Assembly: GCF_014201655.1 (NCBI RefSeq)
Contig: NZ_JACHEX010000001.1
Span: 186,001-250,000, forward strand
Source of the DNA: Thermosipho japonicus
GTDB lineage: Bacteria; Thermotogota; Thermotogae; Thermotogales; Fervidobacteriaceae
DNA length: 64,000 bases
Direction: 5' to 3'
Shown here: positions 8,644 through 18,168 of the stretch, one piece after another
Layout: every line of letters begins with the position of its first letter
Numbering within the stretch: the first letter of the stretch is position 1
Made by a program: the position numbers and the translations under genes
The notes under the pieces: generated by a model
What the model was told of the DNA's origin: nothing
The model's input: the letters and a program-made list of their open reading frames with translations, nothing else
Databases searched by the model: none

Positions 8644-9296
8644 TGGAATTAGTATTTAAGTTTCAAGAGTTTGAAGGTCCATTAGATTTAATAATATATC
8701 TAGTAAAAAAGAAAAAGTTAAGTATTAGAGATATTCCTCTTTCTCAGCTTGCTGATGAGTTTTATGAGTATTTACAACAAATGAAGAATTTAAATCTTAA
8801 TATAACTTCTGAATTCATCGTCACTGCTTCTTATTTAATGGAGTTAAAATCAAAAAGTCTTCTACCAAGAAGCAGTGAGGATGAGTTTTTTAAAATATCA
8901 AAAGAAAAATTTTATTCTCAAGTTGAGCAATATGCAGCATTAAAAGATTTAGTCGAAAAAGTTAAAAATAACGAAAATCTAAATATTGAAAAAATACCAG
9001 TTTCTGTAAAAACTGTCTTTCCAAAAATCAACGAAAAAAAGTTAAAAAATATAATAAAAAATGCTATAAAAGAAGTTGAATTAAAACAAAAAGTCTACAA
9101 AATCAAAAAAGAAGAAATCACAATCGAAACCATAATGAGTAAAGTTCTAAATTCTAATATCAACAAAAACTTATATGAAATTCTTAAAAACTTAAATAGC
9201 AAGTACGAAATTATAATGTATTTTCTTGCTATACTAGAGTTAATTAAACTAAAAAAAATAACCCTAGATGAAGAATTTTACATTAGGAGTGTTTAG
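8643..9296 (+). CDS. scpA: Segregation and condensation protein A
   Basis: Kleisin subunit bridging SMC heads in the bacterial condensin. The N-terminal signature FKFQEFEGPLDLIIYLVKKKKLSI (positions 5-28) and the following LADEFYEYL and TASYLMELKSKSLLP are typical. The C-terminal winged helix is represented by FLAILELIKLKKITLDE. The protein is slightly short (217 residues) for the family. It is followed by scpB after 3 bases; smc is not in this window. Confidence 0.92.
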   Translation: MELVFKFQEFEGPLDLIIYLVKKKKLSIRDIPLSQLADEFYEYLQQMKNLNLNITSEFIVTASYLMELKSKSLLPRSSEDEFFKISKEKFYSQVEQYAALKDLVEKVKNNENLNIEKIPVSVKTVFPKINEKKLKNIIKNAIKEVELKQKVYKIKKEEITIETIMSKVLNSNINKNLYEILKNLNSKYEIIMYFLAILELIKLKKITLDEEFYIRSV

Positions 9297-9299
9297 TCT

Positions 9300-9845
9300 A
9301 TGGAAAAAGAAAAAATTGCACTAATCGAAGCAATTATATTTGCCTCAAAAGGAATATCAATGCAAAAAATAAACGAACTAACAAATATTAATCAAGATGA
9401 AATAAACAAAATTATAGAACATCTCTATTCAAAATACAACAATAATTCTGAATCTGGAATTGAATTAAAAAACATAGATGGATATTTGAAATTTTACACA
9501 AAAAAGCAGTATTCTTCACATATTGAAAAAGTTGTAAAAAGGCGTTCTCTAAGTACTCTCACCAATCAACAACTTGAAATTGTAATACTTCTTGCAACAA
9601 AGAAAGAAGCAACAAAAAAGGAGATAGACGGAATCCGTGGAAAAGATTCTACAAATATTTTAAAACAGCTACTCTATAGCGGTGTAATTAAAAGAAAAAA
9701 AAGTGGAAGAGCTTATATATACAGTTTAACTGAAACTTTTAAAGAAGAAACACTAATAGAAGAACTCATCGAAGAACTGGGAGGTGCTCAACTTGACACT
9801 TTTAGAAGCAAAAACTCTAGCTCGCAAAATAATGGAAAGCGGTGA
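9300..9845 (+). CDS. scpB: Segregation and condensation protein B
   Basis: Winged-helix dimer that binds ScpA in the SMC condensin. The start MEKEKIALIEAIIFASKGIS, the middle TNQQLEIVILLATKKEATKKEID and the loop IRGKDSTNILKQLLYSGVIKR match the ScpB core of two winged helices; the usual arrangement of RGVDS is seen as RGKDS. Its last 53 bases overlap the following ATPase gene. Confidence 0.9.
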   Translation: MEKEKIALIEAIIFASKGISMQKINELTNINQDEINKIIEHLYSKYNNNSESGIELKNIDGYLKFYTKKQYSSHIEKVVKRRSLSTLTNQQLEIVILLATKKEATKKEIDGIRGKDSTNILKQLLYSGVIKRKKSGRAYIYSLTETFKEETLIEELIEELGGAQLDTFRSKNSSSQNNGKR

Positions 9846-10818
9846 AATACCACTTTTAGTTGGTCATTTTGGTGTGGGTAAAACCGATATAATTAGAGAA
9901 ATTGCCCGTGAGACAAACAGAGAATTAATTATTTTAGTTCTTTCACAAATGGAACCTGGAGATTTAATAGGACTACCTTCAAGGCAAGAAGATAAAACAG
10001 TCTTTCTTGAACCTGATTGGTGGCCAAAAAATAATCAAACAATACTTTTCTTAGATGAAATTAATAGATCACATAGAAGTATTAGAAACGCTATTATGCA
10101 ACTTCTGGTTGACAAAAGAATTCATAATCACAAATTGCCAGAAGGCACTTGGATTGTCGCTTCTATGAATCCTCCTGATGAAGAATATGACCAAGTAGAT
10201 TTAATAACTGACCCAGCATTTTTGTCAAGATTCTTTATTCTTGAAATTACTCCTGATCTTAAAGAATGGTTAAATTGGGCACAAAAAAATGATATTCCAG
10301 ATGAAATAATAAAATTTATTGAAAAAAATCCTGAATTTTTATATTCATCAAATCATATATCATTAAAGACAACCATAAAACCAAGTCCAAGAAGCTGGCA
10401 TAAGCTTGGAAATGTATTCAAAAAACTTTCCGATGAAGAGAAAAAAATTTTTGGATATCAACTTGCTTCGGGAATCCTAGGACCAGAAGCAGCAAAAATA
10501 TTTACGGAAAACCTCTTTTTAAATATTCCTACAGCAAATCAATTGTTAATGGAAGGAATCATACCAGAAAAATTAGAACTCCATGAAGCTAATTCAATAA
10601 TTCTAAGAATAGTTGACTTTTTTTCAAATCTTGATGAAGAAAATTCAAAAAAATTATATGAAAAAGCAGAAGTAATTGCAGGAAATTTAATCAAATTTTC
10701 AAATTCTGTTCCAAAAGACAGCTTTTTCAGCCTAGTTAGATTACTAAGTGAGCTTTCAAATGAGGATGGTTATAAAGGAAAGTTATGCGATAAAATACTT
10801 GAAAAAATATCATATTAA
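9793..10818 (+). CDS. MoxR-type AAA ATPase
   Basis: An AAA ATPase of the MoxR/dynein-related group, often chaperones that load cofactors or assemble complexes with von Willebrand-factor A partner proteins. Walker A is GHFGVGKT at about 24-31, Walker B is LFLDEINRS near 80-88, and sensor-like SMNPP follows. No VWA-domain partner is encoded here. GTG at 9784 overlaps the GGGAGG ribosome binding site, so TTG at 9793 is the likelier start. A hairpin follows the stop. Confidence 0.82.
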   Translation: MTLLEAKTLARKIMESGEIPLLVGHFGVGKTDIIREIARETNRELIILVLSQMEPGDLIGLPSRQEDKTVFLEPDWWPKNNQTILFLDEINRSHRSIRNAIMQLLVDKRIHNHKLPEGTWIVASMNPPDEEYDQVDLITDPAFLSRFFILEITPDLKEWLNWAQKNDIPDEIIKFIEKNPEFLYSSNHISLKTTIKPSPRSWHKLGNVFKKLSDEEKKIFGYQLASGILGPEAAKIFTENLFLNIPTANQLLMEGIIPEKLELHEANSIILRIVDFFSNLDEENSKKLYEKAEVIAGNLIKFSNSVPKDSFFSLVRLLSELSNEDGYKGKLCDKILEKISY

Positions 10819-10850
10819 AAAAACTCCCTTCGTCACTGAAGGGAGTTATT
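10817..10850 (-). terminator. Bidirectional terminator between the MoxR gene and fliY
   Basis: A 10-bp perfect stem, AACTCCCTTC (10822-10831) with GAAGGGAGTT (10838-10847), encloses a 6-base loop. On the minus strand it is followed by a run of seven T, making it a strong terminator for the flagellar operon. On the plus strand the trailing T content is weak. Confidence 0.85.
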
Positions 10851-11952
10851 CTAGTGTATAAAATCTCTCCTGCGGTGTTACAATTTCTGTAATCCTTACT
10901 CCAAAATTTTCATCAATTACTACAACTTCACCACGGGCAATCAACTTGCCATTTACAATAATATCAACCGGTTCACCAGTAAGCTTATCCAGTTCAATTA
11001 AAGATCCTACTGATAATTCCATAACTTGTTTTAAAGTAAGTTTTGTCTTTCCAAGTTCAACTACAACATTAAGTGGAATATCAAGAAGTGCCTGTATTCT
11101 ATCAGGTATTTCTCCCGTTGATTTTACAGTTCCACCACTTTCAAAAGATTGAAATTGTGCTGGAGATACCGAAACAGGATTTTTCTCTACATTTTTTGTA
11201 GTTGAAGCAGGACGCTCAACATAATTTTGAGAAGGAGCAGTTGAGGAAGTCTCTACAGCACTTGGAGTTGCCTTTTCTTGTTTTTCACTTTCACTTTCAA
11301 AAAGCATGCTGTATAATTTTTTTACAAACTCCGGAGACATTGCTAAAAAGAAATCAGCTGGTTCTAAACCCTCTATTACAAGCTTAAAATTAACCTTAGC
11401 TACAACTGCATCATCACTAGTTACAATAGGCGGGAAATTAACGTTGTCCCCATCAAAATCGATTAGTTCAACAGTCGGTGGTGTAATATCAACCGGTTTT
11501 TTCAGCATATCAGACAGAGAAGTTGCTGCTGCTCCCATCATCTGATTCATGGCTTCTGACACTGCACTCAACGAAATTTCATCAACCTCATCGGTTTCAA
11601 CTTCCCCCGTACCTCCCATCATTATGTTTGCTATTTGTGCAACCAATATCTGCGGAATAATAAGAGCATTTAGACCTTCTATTGCACCTTTAAAATGTAT
11701 GGAAACTACTGCATTTTTTCCTGTAACTTCTTTTTTTATTTCTGATATTTTTTTCAAATCAACTGTTGGAACAGTAATATCAACTTTTCTTCCAAGCAAA
11801 GTCGAAAGCGCAGTAGTTCCACTTCCCATTATTATATTTCCTATTTCACCAAACATATCTTTTTCTATCTCAGTTAAATTCTCATCTTCATTTAATTGAT
11901 TAAGTAATGAATCTAATTCCTCCTGGGATAAAAATTGTTCATCACCCATCAT
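10846..11952 (-). CDS. fliY: Flagellar motor switch phosphatase FliY (CheC-FliN fusion)
   Basis: Switch-complex protein at the cytoplasmic C-ring that also removes phosphate from CheY-P in species of this type. An N-terminal FliM/FliY-like peptide (FLSQEELDSLL, about 5-15) is followed by a duplicated CheC-like region (EKDMFGEIGNIIMGSGTTALS and SEAMNQMMGAAATSL) and a C-terminal FliN/SpoA domain (about 285-360, IPLNVVVELGKTKLTLKQV). A low-complexity linker lies between (about 222-275). It overlaps fliM by 4 bases (ATGA) and is the last gene of the flagellar operon. Confidence 0.93.
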   Translation of the reverse strand: MMGDEQFLSQEELDSLLNQLNEDENLTEIEKDMFGEIGNIIMGSGTTALSTLLGRKVDITVPTVDLKKISEIKKEVTGKNAVVSIHFKGAIEGLNALIIPQILVAQIANIMMGGTGEVETDEVDEISLSAVSEAMNQMMGAAATSLSDMLKKPVDITPPTVELIDFDGDNVNFPPIVTSDDAVVAKVNFKLVIEGLEPADFFLAMSPEFVKKLYSMLFESESEKQEKATPSAVETSSTAPSQNYVERPASTTKNVEKNPVSVSPAQFQSFESGGTVKSTGEIPDRIQALLDIPLNVVVELGKTKLTLKQVMELSVGSLIELDKLTGEPVDIIVNGKLIARGEVVVIDENFGVRITEIVTPQERFYTLE

Positions 11953-12941
11953 TTTATCTCCTCCTCATCATCGAGAACCTCAACAATTTTTACCGCATAT
12001 TTTCCTTTAAATACTCCTGGAACACCTAAGAATTTATCTTTGCCATTTAATTTAATTTTTAAAGGATCTTCTTTAAAAGTATCTAATCTTATAACATCTC
12101 CAACCTCTAAGTTCAGTATATCCCAGAGTGTTAAATTAGTCTCACCAACAGCCACCGAAAGTTCAACAATTGTTCTCGCTAAATTTTCACGTAATGCCTT
12201 CATGTCCTCTTCAGAAACTATTTTTTGCTTGGTCTTAAACCAACTCTGAGTAGTTAATTTTTCACCAATTGGTTCAATCAAAGATGATGGCCAACAAATA
12301 TTAATATATCCTTCAATATTTCCTATCTTTAAAAACAATGTAATTACAAGAACCATTTCATTTGAAGCAACAATTTGGACAAATTGTGGATTTGTTTCAA
12401 TTGCTTCAATAACTGGCGTAAAAGAATAAACAGTGCTCCATGCCTGGGCCAAGTTAGTTAAGATATTTACTACTTCTTTTCTCATTACTTCAATTTCAGT
12501 ATCTGTTGGAGGCCTGCTTATTTCCGCATTCATACCAGGTCCTCCCAGTAATATTTCTAATACCCCAAAAAATATTTCTAAATCTATATCTAAAATTGCA
12601 CTCCCAACAAACTCTTTTGCAGAAAAAACAGCTATATATGACGGATTACGAATTGATTTTACAAATTCATCATAAGTCATCTGATCAAGTCCAACCAAAT
12701 CAACTGCTACAAAATTACGGAGACGCCCAGAAAAATAAGTTGAAAGGCTCCTTGCAAAATTCTCATGGAGCATTTGTAAAGTTCTCTCCTGCTCCTTTGA
12801 AAATTTTCTAGGTCTTAAAAAATCATATGTTCTTACTTTTTTTTCTTCCTCTTCCTTTTTTACTTCTTCAATTGATACTTCCCCTTGATTAACCGCTTGC
12901 AGTAATCGATCTATTTCTTCTTGGCTCAAAACATCAGACAT
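11949..12941 (-). CDS. fliM: Flagellar motor switch protein FliM
   Basis: C-ring protein that binds CheY-P. The N-terminal CheY-binding peptide is LSQEEIDRLL (residues 5-14), the middle CheC-like domain begins around TLQMLHENFARSL, and the C-terminal SpoA domain includes LTLWDILNLEVGDVIRLD. Length 330 is normal. It lies between fliL and fliY. Confidence 0.95.
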   Translation of the reverse strand: MSDVLSQEEIDRLLQAVNQGEVSIEEVKKEEEEKKVRTYDFLRPRKFSKEQERTLQMLHENFARSLSTYFSGRLRNFVAVDLVGLDQMTYDEFVKSIRNPSYIAVFSAKEFVGSAILDIDLEIFFGVLEILLGGPGMNAEISRPPTDTEIEVMRKEVVNILTNLAQAWSTVYSFTPVIEAIETNPQFVQIVASNEMVLVITLFLKIGNIEGYINICWPSSLIEPIGEKLTTQSWFKTKQKIVSEEDMKALRENLARTIVELSVAVGETNLTLWDILNLEVGDVIRLDTFKEDPLKIKLNGKDKFLGVPGVFKGKYAVKIVEVLDDEEEIK

Positions 12942-12954
12942 TTTATCACCTCAA

Positions 12955-13479
12955 TTATTGGACGGAACTAACGGCCTTTATATACAAATATACATCAATT
13001 ACCCCTTCCTTTTCTTTTTCACCTACAAAGCCGGTAATTTCGTTTACAGCGTTTTTAATTTGCTTTTTTAAAAGTTCAATTCCAGCTGGAGTATTTATTT
13101 CTGTTCTTTCTTTACTCAAAAATATCAACATTAATGCATCCATAATTTCATCATTTTTTTCAGCAATTAAACTTCTACATTGATCACTTCCAACTTTAAA
13201 AGATAGAGAATCAATTACAGCAACCTCTTTACCACCTTTTAACATAAATGTTTGGTAGGTTCCAGGTTGGATAACTACTGCTTTTATTGGAGTTACCGTT
13301 GTAGTTGTTGTGCTCGTTGTTTTCTCCGGCTGAACTTGAGTATTATTACCCAAAAACATTACCACTGCAACACTAACAACTAATGAAATCACAAGCGGTA
13401 TCAAAATAGGTCCTAATAACCCCATTATTCCCTTCTTTTTTTTAGGTTGCTGTTCTTCTTGGATTTCTTCTTCTGGCAT
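12955..13479 (-). CDS. fliL: Flagellar basal body-associated protein FliL
   Basis: Single-pass membrane protein that supports the stator. A basic N-terminus with KKKK is followed by one membrane helix (about 19-44, LLGPILIPLVISLVVSVAVVM), a Thr-rich linker (about 56-65) and a C-terminal FliL domain with VIDSLSFKVG and DVYLYIKAV. The position beside motB and fliM is the usual one. Confidence 0.9.
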   Translation of the reverse strand: MPEEEIQEEQQPKKKKGIMGLLGPILIPLVISLVVSVAVVMFLGNNTQVQPEKTTSTTTTTVTPIKAVVIQPGTYQTFMLKGGKEVAVIDSLSFKVGSDQCRSLIAEKNDEIMDALMLIFLSKERTEINTPAGIELLKKQIKNAVNEITGFVGEKEKEGVIDVYLYIKAVSSVQ

Positions 13480-13490
13480 TATAATCCCTC

Positions 13491-14357
13491 CTATTTTGCA
13501 AGTTCACGCTTTATTAAAATATCAATTCTTCTATACTTATCTCTTAATTGTCTTATCTTATTATCTGTTTCTTCAGTTTTTTGTGCTACAAAATTATTCC
13601 ATTCTTCTCTTGTAATTTCTCCAGCAACTAATTTTTTTCTCATCTCTTCAAGTTCAAATTCGTATAAATTTCTTAACGCTTTTATTTCCTTTTGAATTTC
13701 AATATCTCCTTTGCCAATTGGAAGAAATCTTTCAGCTGCATAATAGTAATCTGGATCAAATCTTCCCAATTGTATATCTGCAATTCTTTCAAGTGTCCTC
13801 TTTTGCTTTAGCTCTGTAGTAAAAAAGTAAACAACACTTGATGCCCTAGCTGCACTTAAATGCCAATTTGATTGGTAAATAGAATTTTCTGGTACAGGAA
13901 TTTCATTAGCATATCCATATACTTCTAGAACATTTGTCGTATGTTCAATAATTACTGCTCCTAATTTTTCCAATAGTTTTTTTGCTTCGGCTGTTAAACG
14001 CGCACTACCAGGATTAAATATATCCAAATCGCTAATTGTAATTAATGTACCTTCGTCTCTTTCCTCTACCGTTACTTTTCCTTTATACTCTTCTGAAATT
14101 TTCAATATTTCCTGATATACACCCGGGTTTTGAGATATCAAAGGCTCAGTTTGCAGAGATTTTCCTCCTGTAAGTACACTTGGTGGATTACCATTTAATG
14201 CTGATGTTAATCCAACTGCAACTTGTTGAAATTTTCCTGGACTAATACTTGACATTGCAAATAACAAAACAAAAAATGTAAGCAAAAGGGTCACCATATC
14301 TCCGTATGTTGTCATCCAAAGCGGAGCACCCTTAGGACATTCTTGTTTTTTAGCCAT
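13491..14357 (-). CDS. motB: Flagellar stator protein MotB
   Basis: Stator subunit anchoring the proton or sodium channel to peptidoglycan. The single N-terminal helix (about 19-38) carries the channel aspartate in TYGDMVTLLLTFFVLL (D20). The C-terminal OmpA-like domain includes NPGSARLTAEAKKLLEKLG, YGYANE and LSAARASSVVYFF. The tail after about 225 is a charged, probably coiled segment that is longer than in many MotB proteins. The gene starts 2 bases after motA. Confidence 0.93.
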   Translation of the reverse strand: MAKKQECPKGAPLWMTTYGDMVTLLLTFFVLLFAMSSISPGKFQQVAVGLTSALNGNPPSVLTGGKSLQTEPLISQNPGVYQEILKISEEYKGKVTVEERDEGTLITISDLDIFNPGSARLTAEAKKLLEKLGAVIIEHTTNVLEVYGYANEIPVPENSIYQSNWHLSAARASSVVYFFTTELKQKRTLERIADIQLGRFDPDYYYAAERFLPIGKGDIEIQKEIKALRNLYEFELEEMRKKLVAGEITREEWNNFVAQKTEETDNKIRQLRDKYRRIDILIKRELAK

Positions 14358-14359
14358 TA

Positions 14360-15148
14360 TTATGCGCCCGCCTCCTGAGTAGCTGCTTCATACTGAGCTT
14401 TTACAGCATCTGGTAAGAATGACTTTAATTTTTCTTCCAATATTCTTGGGTTTTCACCAGCTTGAATCGACAAAATCCCTTCTAAAATCATTGTTTTTTC
14501 CATTTCAAAACTTATTACCCTTTTTGCAATTTTTTCTGCTATAGGAAGTGCCATTGCATTTGCCATTATAGAACCATACAATGTTGTAATCAATGCAACC
14601 GCCATTGAAGGTCCTAATGAGTTAGGGTCATTAAGACTTTTAAGCATTTGTATCAACCCTATCAAAGTTCCTATCATTCCAAATGCAGGTGCATAAGCTC
14701 CAATTGCTTCAAAAAGCCCCTTCTTCAAATTCATTTCATTACTAGCAACCTCAACTTCTATTTCAAGCATTGACTTTAAAACTTCAGGTTCTGTACCATC
14801 AACTAAAAGTTGAAGCCCTTTTTTCATAAATGGATCATCAAGTTGCTCTATATTTTCCTCAAGTGATAAGAGACCTTCTCTTCTTGCCTTTTCTGACAAA
14901 GATACAAGTGTTTTTAACAAATTAACATAATCGGTTTTCGGCTCTTTTAAAGCTTCAAGGGCTATTTGAACAATTTTAAAACCTATATCTTTCGGATTTG
15001 CTGCAACTGCAGCTCCAATAGAACCCCCTATAACTATAACAATGGACGGAATATTAATAAACGCTGCAAAATCTCCACCACCCGAAACAATTCCAAAAAC
15101 AACCATAGCAAAAGCTATACCAATACCACCAATTAACGCTATATCCAT
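14360..15148 (-). CDS. motA: Flagellar stator protein MotA
   Basis: Channel subunit of the stator. Four membrane segments are visible (about 4-23, 31-50, 145-168 and 182-203). The region RREGLLSLEENIEQLDDPFMKKGL is typical of the MotA cytoplasmic loop and PAFGMIGTLIGLIQML is the family signature in helix 3. The start overlaps the flbD stop by one base. Confidence 0.95.
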   Translation of the reverse strand: MDIALIGGIGIAFAMVVFGIVSGGGDFAAFINIPSIVIVIGGSIGAAVAANPKDIGFKIVQIALEALKEPKTDYVNLLKTLVSLSEKARREGLLSLEENIEQLDDPFMKKGLQLLVDGTEPEVLKSMLEIEVEVASNEMNLKKGLFEAIGAYAPAFGMIGTLIGLIQMLKSLNDPNSLGPSMAVALITTLYGSIMANAMALPIAEKIAKRVISFEMEKTMILEGILSIQAGENPRILEEKLKSFLPDAVKAQYEAATQEAGA

Positions 15149-15369
15149 TACTCATCACCATCCTTAAATAAAGGAGGAATATTTAAAATTTTCTTTTTGT
15201 ATTCAATAATTCTTTCTATAACTGTTTTAGCATCTTCTGACACTATATATTTTTTACCGTTATACAAGGTTATTGTAGTGTCAGGAAGTTCTTCTATTTT
15301 TTCAATGTAGTCAGCATTTAAATAAAATTGCTGCCCTGATAATGAAGTAACCAAAATGATAAAAATCAC
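15148..15369 (-). CDS. flbD: Flagellar FlbD-family protein
   Basis: Small protein that commonly sits between flgE and motA in Firmicutes and Thermotogales; its role is unclear. The core FYLNADYIEKIEELPDTTITL and NGKKYIVSED match FlbD. The start is doubtful: the GTG at 15369 overlaps the GAGGAG ribosome binding site, while homologues would begin near the TTG at 15354, which lies 14 bases from it. Confidence 0.78.
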   Translation of the reverse strand: MIFIILVTSLSGQQFYLNADYIEKIEELPDTTITLYNGKKYIVSEDAKTVIERIIEYKKKILNIPPLFKDGDE

Positions 15370-15379
15370 TCCTCAATTA

Positions 15380-17494
15380 TTATCGTCTCAAATTAACAAC
15401 TTCTTGAAGAATTTGGTCAGCAGTTGTTACAACCCTAGCATTAGCCTGAAAACCTCTCTGCGCAATAATTAATTTTGTAAATTCTTCTGATAAATCTACA
15501 TTCGACATCTCTAGTGCACCTGATATTAGAGACCCTGATCCCCCAAAACCTGGTTGCCTAATTATAGCTCCTCCACTATTTGCACTTTCTGTATATAGTG
15601 AATTTCCTGCTTCCAACAAACCTGCTGGATTATTAAATATAGCAAGTGCTACTTTTCCCAATTTATCGGTAAGTCCATTACTAAATGTTCCAATTATATC
15701 TCCATTTTCAGCTATTGAGAAAGATTCTAAAGTTCCTTGAGCATTACCATTTTGTTCTGTAACATAAGCATCAGAAGTTGCTGCAAATTGAGTTATTCCA
15801 GTCAAATTTAACTTTATCTTTACTTCTCCATCTCCATTTTCACCAGCATCAAATTTTATAGCATCTATTGATTCACCTCTATTTACCTTACCGGTAGAAG
15901 GATCGAAAGCATAAATTCCAGTAAATCTTCCGCTTTCATCAAACGTTACAACACCAGCCGTCCCACTAGTAATTTCTTGGCCTGTTTCATAATTAGAAAG
16001 ATATTTAATATTTTCTCCACTTGCGTTTCTCACTCTAAAGGCCCAAGCATTTTTGAAAGTGTCTGTACCATCATAGTAATTTGCTGAAAGTTTTACAAAA
16101 TCTATATACAAGGTATAGGCATTTCCTAATGTATCATAAACTTGCACCGAAGTAGTGTAAAATGGAGAATTAAACTCAGAAACTGCAAAATTTGTTGGAT
16201 TATCTGCCTCATAAAATCTAGGTTCACCACTACCAGGTACTACTACACTATTAACAGTATCTTCTCTTACCACTTCTACTGTATATGCTCCACTTGCATT
16301 AAATACTCCTGATAAACTATATGAACTTCCATTTGTTATATTATCTAAGCTATACTCTCCTACTACATTTCCATCTCCATCCCTTACAAATACTTTTACA
16401 GGTGAAGTAGTAGTTGTTCCATTATACGTAAAGTCTATCTGGTTAGCTGCAACACTAGTTGGAGTTTCGGTTGATAATACATACCCAGGAGTTTGTAAGT
16501 CAACAACATCGTTTGCTATTTCTACGATATAATTTCCACCATTAACTATTTTTTCAGATGAAATTGTTGCATTACCGCTTGAAACACTCGAAGTTTGAAC
16601 GTCCAAAATATTTCCGTTTACATCTTTAATAATAAACGTATAATTCCCATCATCTTGTTGAATATTGTTTAAAGTTAAGCTTCCATCAGCCGTTGCTGTT
16701 GCAGAAAGTGATTGCTTTATCGCACCAGATTGAACTACATTTCCAAATTTATCAAATTTAATATAAATTTCTCCATCAACAGAATCATCACTTCCACTAT
16801 AAACCTTTGCTCTATAGATCTGGTAATCTGAGAATGGTTCTTGCAATGCTCCACTTTCACGGTCAAAAAGTATTTTTACATCTACAGAATTTCCTCCATA
16901 ACCAGAAAGTGTCATAACTGTTTTACTAGGCCCAACTCTTGCATCAAGATTATTAGCAACAGTCATATAAGATGTTTTTTTAGCAGCCATTGAAAGACCT
17001 GCAGAAATTTGAATATCTGAAATTGGCTTATTAGTATCAACAAATCTCTTTCCAGATTCTGGATCCGGTTCTGCAACCCATCCTTGTAATTTAAGCCCTG
17101 AAGATGCTTGTACTAATGTACCATTTACATCCAAATCAAAATTACCAGCCCTTGTATAATATGTCTTTCCTGAACCATCTTTTAAAATGAAAAAGCCATC
17201 TCCTTGAATTGCTAAATCAGTTTTCTTTCCAGTATTTTGAAAACTTCCTTGTGACATGATTTTATCAATAGATGCTACCTTAACACCATAACCTATCTGC
17301 TTTGGATTTGTACCTCCTGTTAATTCTGTAGCTCTTTTAGACAATTCTAATACTTGGGAAAAGGTTGTTGCATAAGTAACCCTAGAAGCTTTAAAGCCAA
17401 TTGTACTAACGTTTGCAATGTTATTTCCAACAACATCAATTGCTTGTTGAAATCCTTGCAATCCTGTAACACCACTATAAATTGACCTAATCAT
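15380..17494 (-). CDS. flgE: Flagellar hook protein FlgE, enlarged
   Basis: Forms the flagellar hook. The N-terminal rod-like motif SIYSGVTGLQGFQQAIDVVGN and the C-terminal ANARVVTTADQILQEVVNLRR are conserved in the family, as are the FQNTGKKTDLAIQGDGFF and LEMSNVDLSEEFTKLI motifs. At 704 residues it is far longer than the roughly 400 residues of enterobacterial FlgE. The extra part (about 265-420) holds two similar Ig-like segments, each with a D-x-x-GN and G-x-Y-x-VE pattern. It follows flgD in the operon. Confidence 0.93.
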   Translation of the reverse strand: MIRSIYSGVTGLQGFQQAIDVVGNNIANVSTIGFKASRVTYATTFSQVLELSKRATELTGGTNPKQIGYGVKVASIDKIMSQGSFQNTGKKTDLAIQGDGFFILKDGSGKTYYTRAGNFDLDVNGTLVQASSGLKLQGWVAEPDPESGKRFVDTNKPISDIQISAGLSMAAKKTSYMTVANNLDARVGPSKTVMTLSGYGGNSVDVKILFDRESGALQEPFSDYQIYRAKVYSGSDDSVDGEIYIKFDKFGNVVQSGAIKQSLSATATADGSLTLNNIQQDDGNYTFIIKDVNGNILDVQTSSVSSGNATISSEKIVNGGNYIVEIANDVVDLQTPGYVLSTETPTSVAANQIDFTYNGTTTTSPVKVFVRDGDGNVVGEYSLDNITNGSSYSLSGVFNASGAYTVEVVREDTVNSVVVPGSGEPRFYEADNPTNFAVSEFNSPFYTTSVQVYDTLGNAYTLYIDFVKLSANYYDGTDTFKNAWAFRVRNASGENIKYLSNYETGQEITSGTAGVVTFDESGRFTGIYAFDPSTGKVNRGESIDAIKFDAGENGDGEVKIKLNLTGITQFAATSDAYVTEQNGNAQGTLESFSIAENGDIIGTFSNGLTDKLGKVALAIFNNPAGLLEAGNSLYTESANSGGAIIRQPGFGGSGSLISGALEMSNVDLSEEFTKLIIAQRGFQANARVVTTADQILQEVVNLRR

Positions 17495-17499
17495 CTATT

Positions 17500-18168
17500 T
17501 CACCCCTCTTGCGAAATTTCTATTATTGAACTTATAGGATACAAATTCCCATTTACTAGAACATAAACATCGTTATCCCTAAATTGTACTGCTTCCACTT
17601 TTCCTCCATCCATAGCTGAGATTTCTTCTAAATTCCCGTCAGGTTGTACTGAATAAAGATTGAAGGTGTATTTCCCATCAGGAAGCATCACACCATCATC
17701 GTTTCTACCATCCCAAAGAAAGGTCTGCATTCCTTCACTCAAATTACCTAAATCTTCTTGACGAACCAATTTTCCACTTTCATCATAAATTTTCAAAATA
17801 ACATGCGATGGAGACTCTAATTTGAAAACTTGAGTCGATGTTGTCCCGCTTGATAACTCTAACACATTTGATTTTACAACTGCATACTTTCCAACCATGG
17901 AAGAAGCTTGAGCTCTGTACAACGAAGCAGAACTTTCAACAAACTTCTGTACAGACTCACTCATATTAGTAATCTGTTCTAATGTGGATAATTGTGTCAT
18001 CTGAGCAATAAATTCCCTATCTTTTAATGGTTCTAATGGATCTTGATTTTTTAATTGAGTTACTAAAAGTTCCAAAAACGCTTCTTTGTCTAATTCCTTT
18101 TTTATTTCTTGTTTTTTTGAATTTGTACTTAAATTGTATATATTATCCATCGAAACCCAATTCATCAT
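17500..18168 (-). CDS. flgD: Flagellar hook assembly protein FlgD
   Basis: Hook-cap scaffold. The N-terminal region has EAFLELLVTQLKNQDPLEP and FIAQMTQLSTLEQ, the FlgD signature; the middle is the FlgD-Ig domain with YDESGKLVRQEDLG and LWDGRNDDGVMLPDGKYTF. Length 222 is normal. The start overlaps the end of fliK by 26 bases, with AAGGTGGG upstream inside fliK. Confidence 0.92.
   Translation of the reverse strand: MMNWVSMDNIYNLSTNSKKQEIKKELDKEAFLELLVTQLKNQDPLEPLKDREFIAQMTQLSTLEQITNMSESVQKFVESSASLYRAQASSMVGKYAVVKSNVLELSSGTTSTQVFKLESPSHVILKIYDESGKLVRQEDLGNLSEGMQTFLWDGRNDDGVMLPDGKYTFNLYSVQPDGNLEEISAMDGGKVEAVQFRDNDVYVLVNGNLYPISSIIEISQEG

Noticed and set aside
11306-12249. Several plus-strand open frames of 79-116 codons across fliY and fliM
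   Set aside because: Antisense shadows: Ser/Thr/Pro-rich translations, no ribosome binding sites, and the minus-strand genes are certain.
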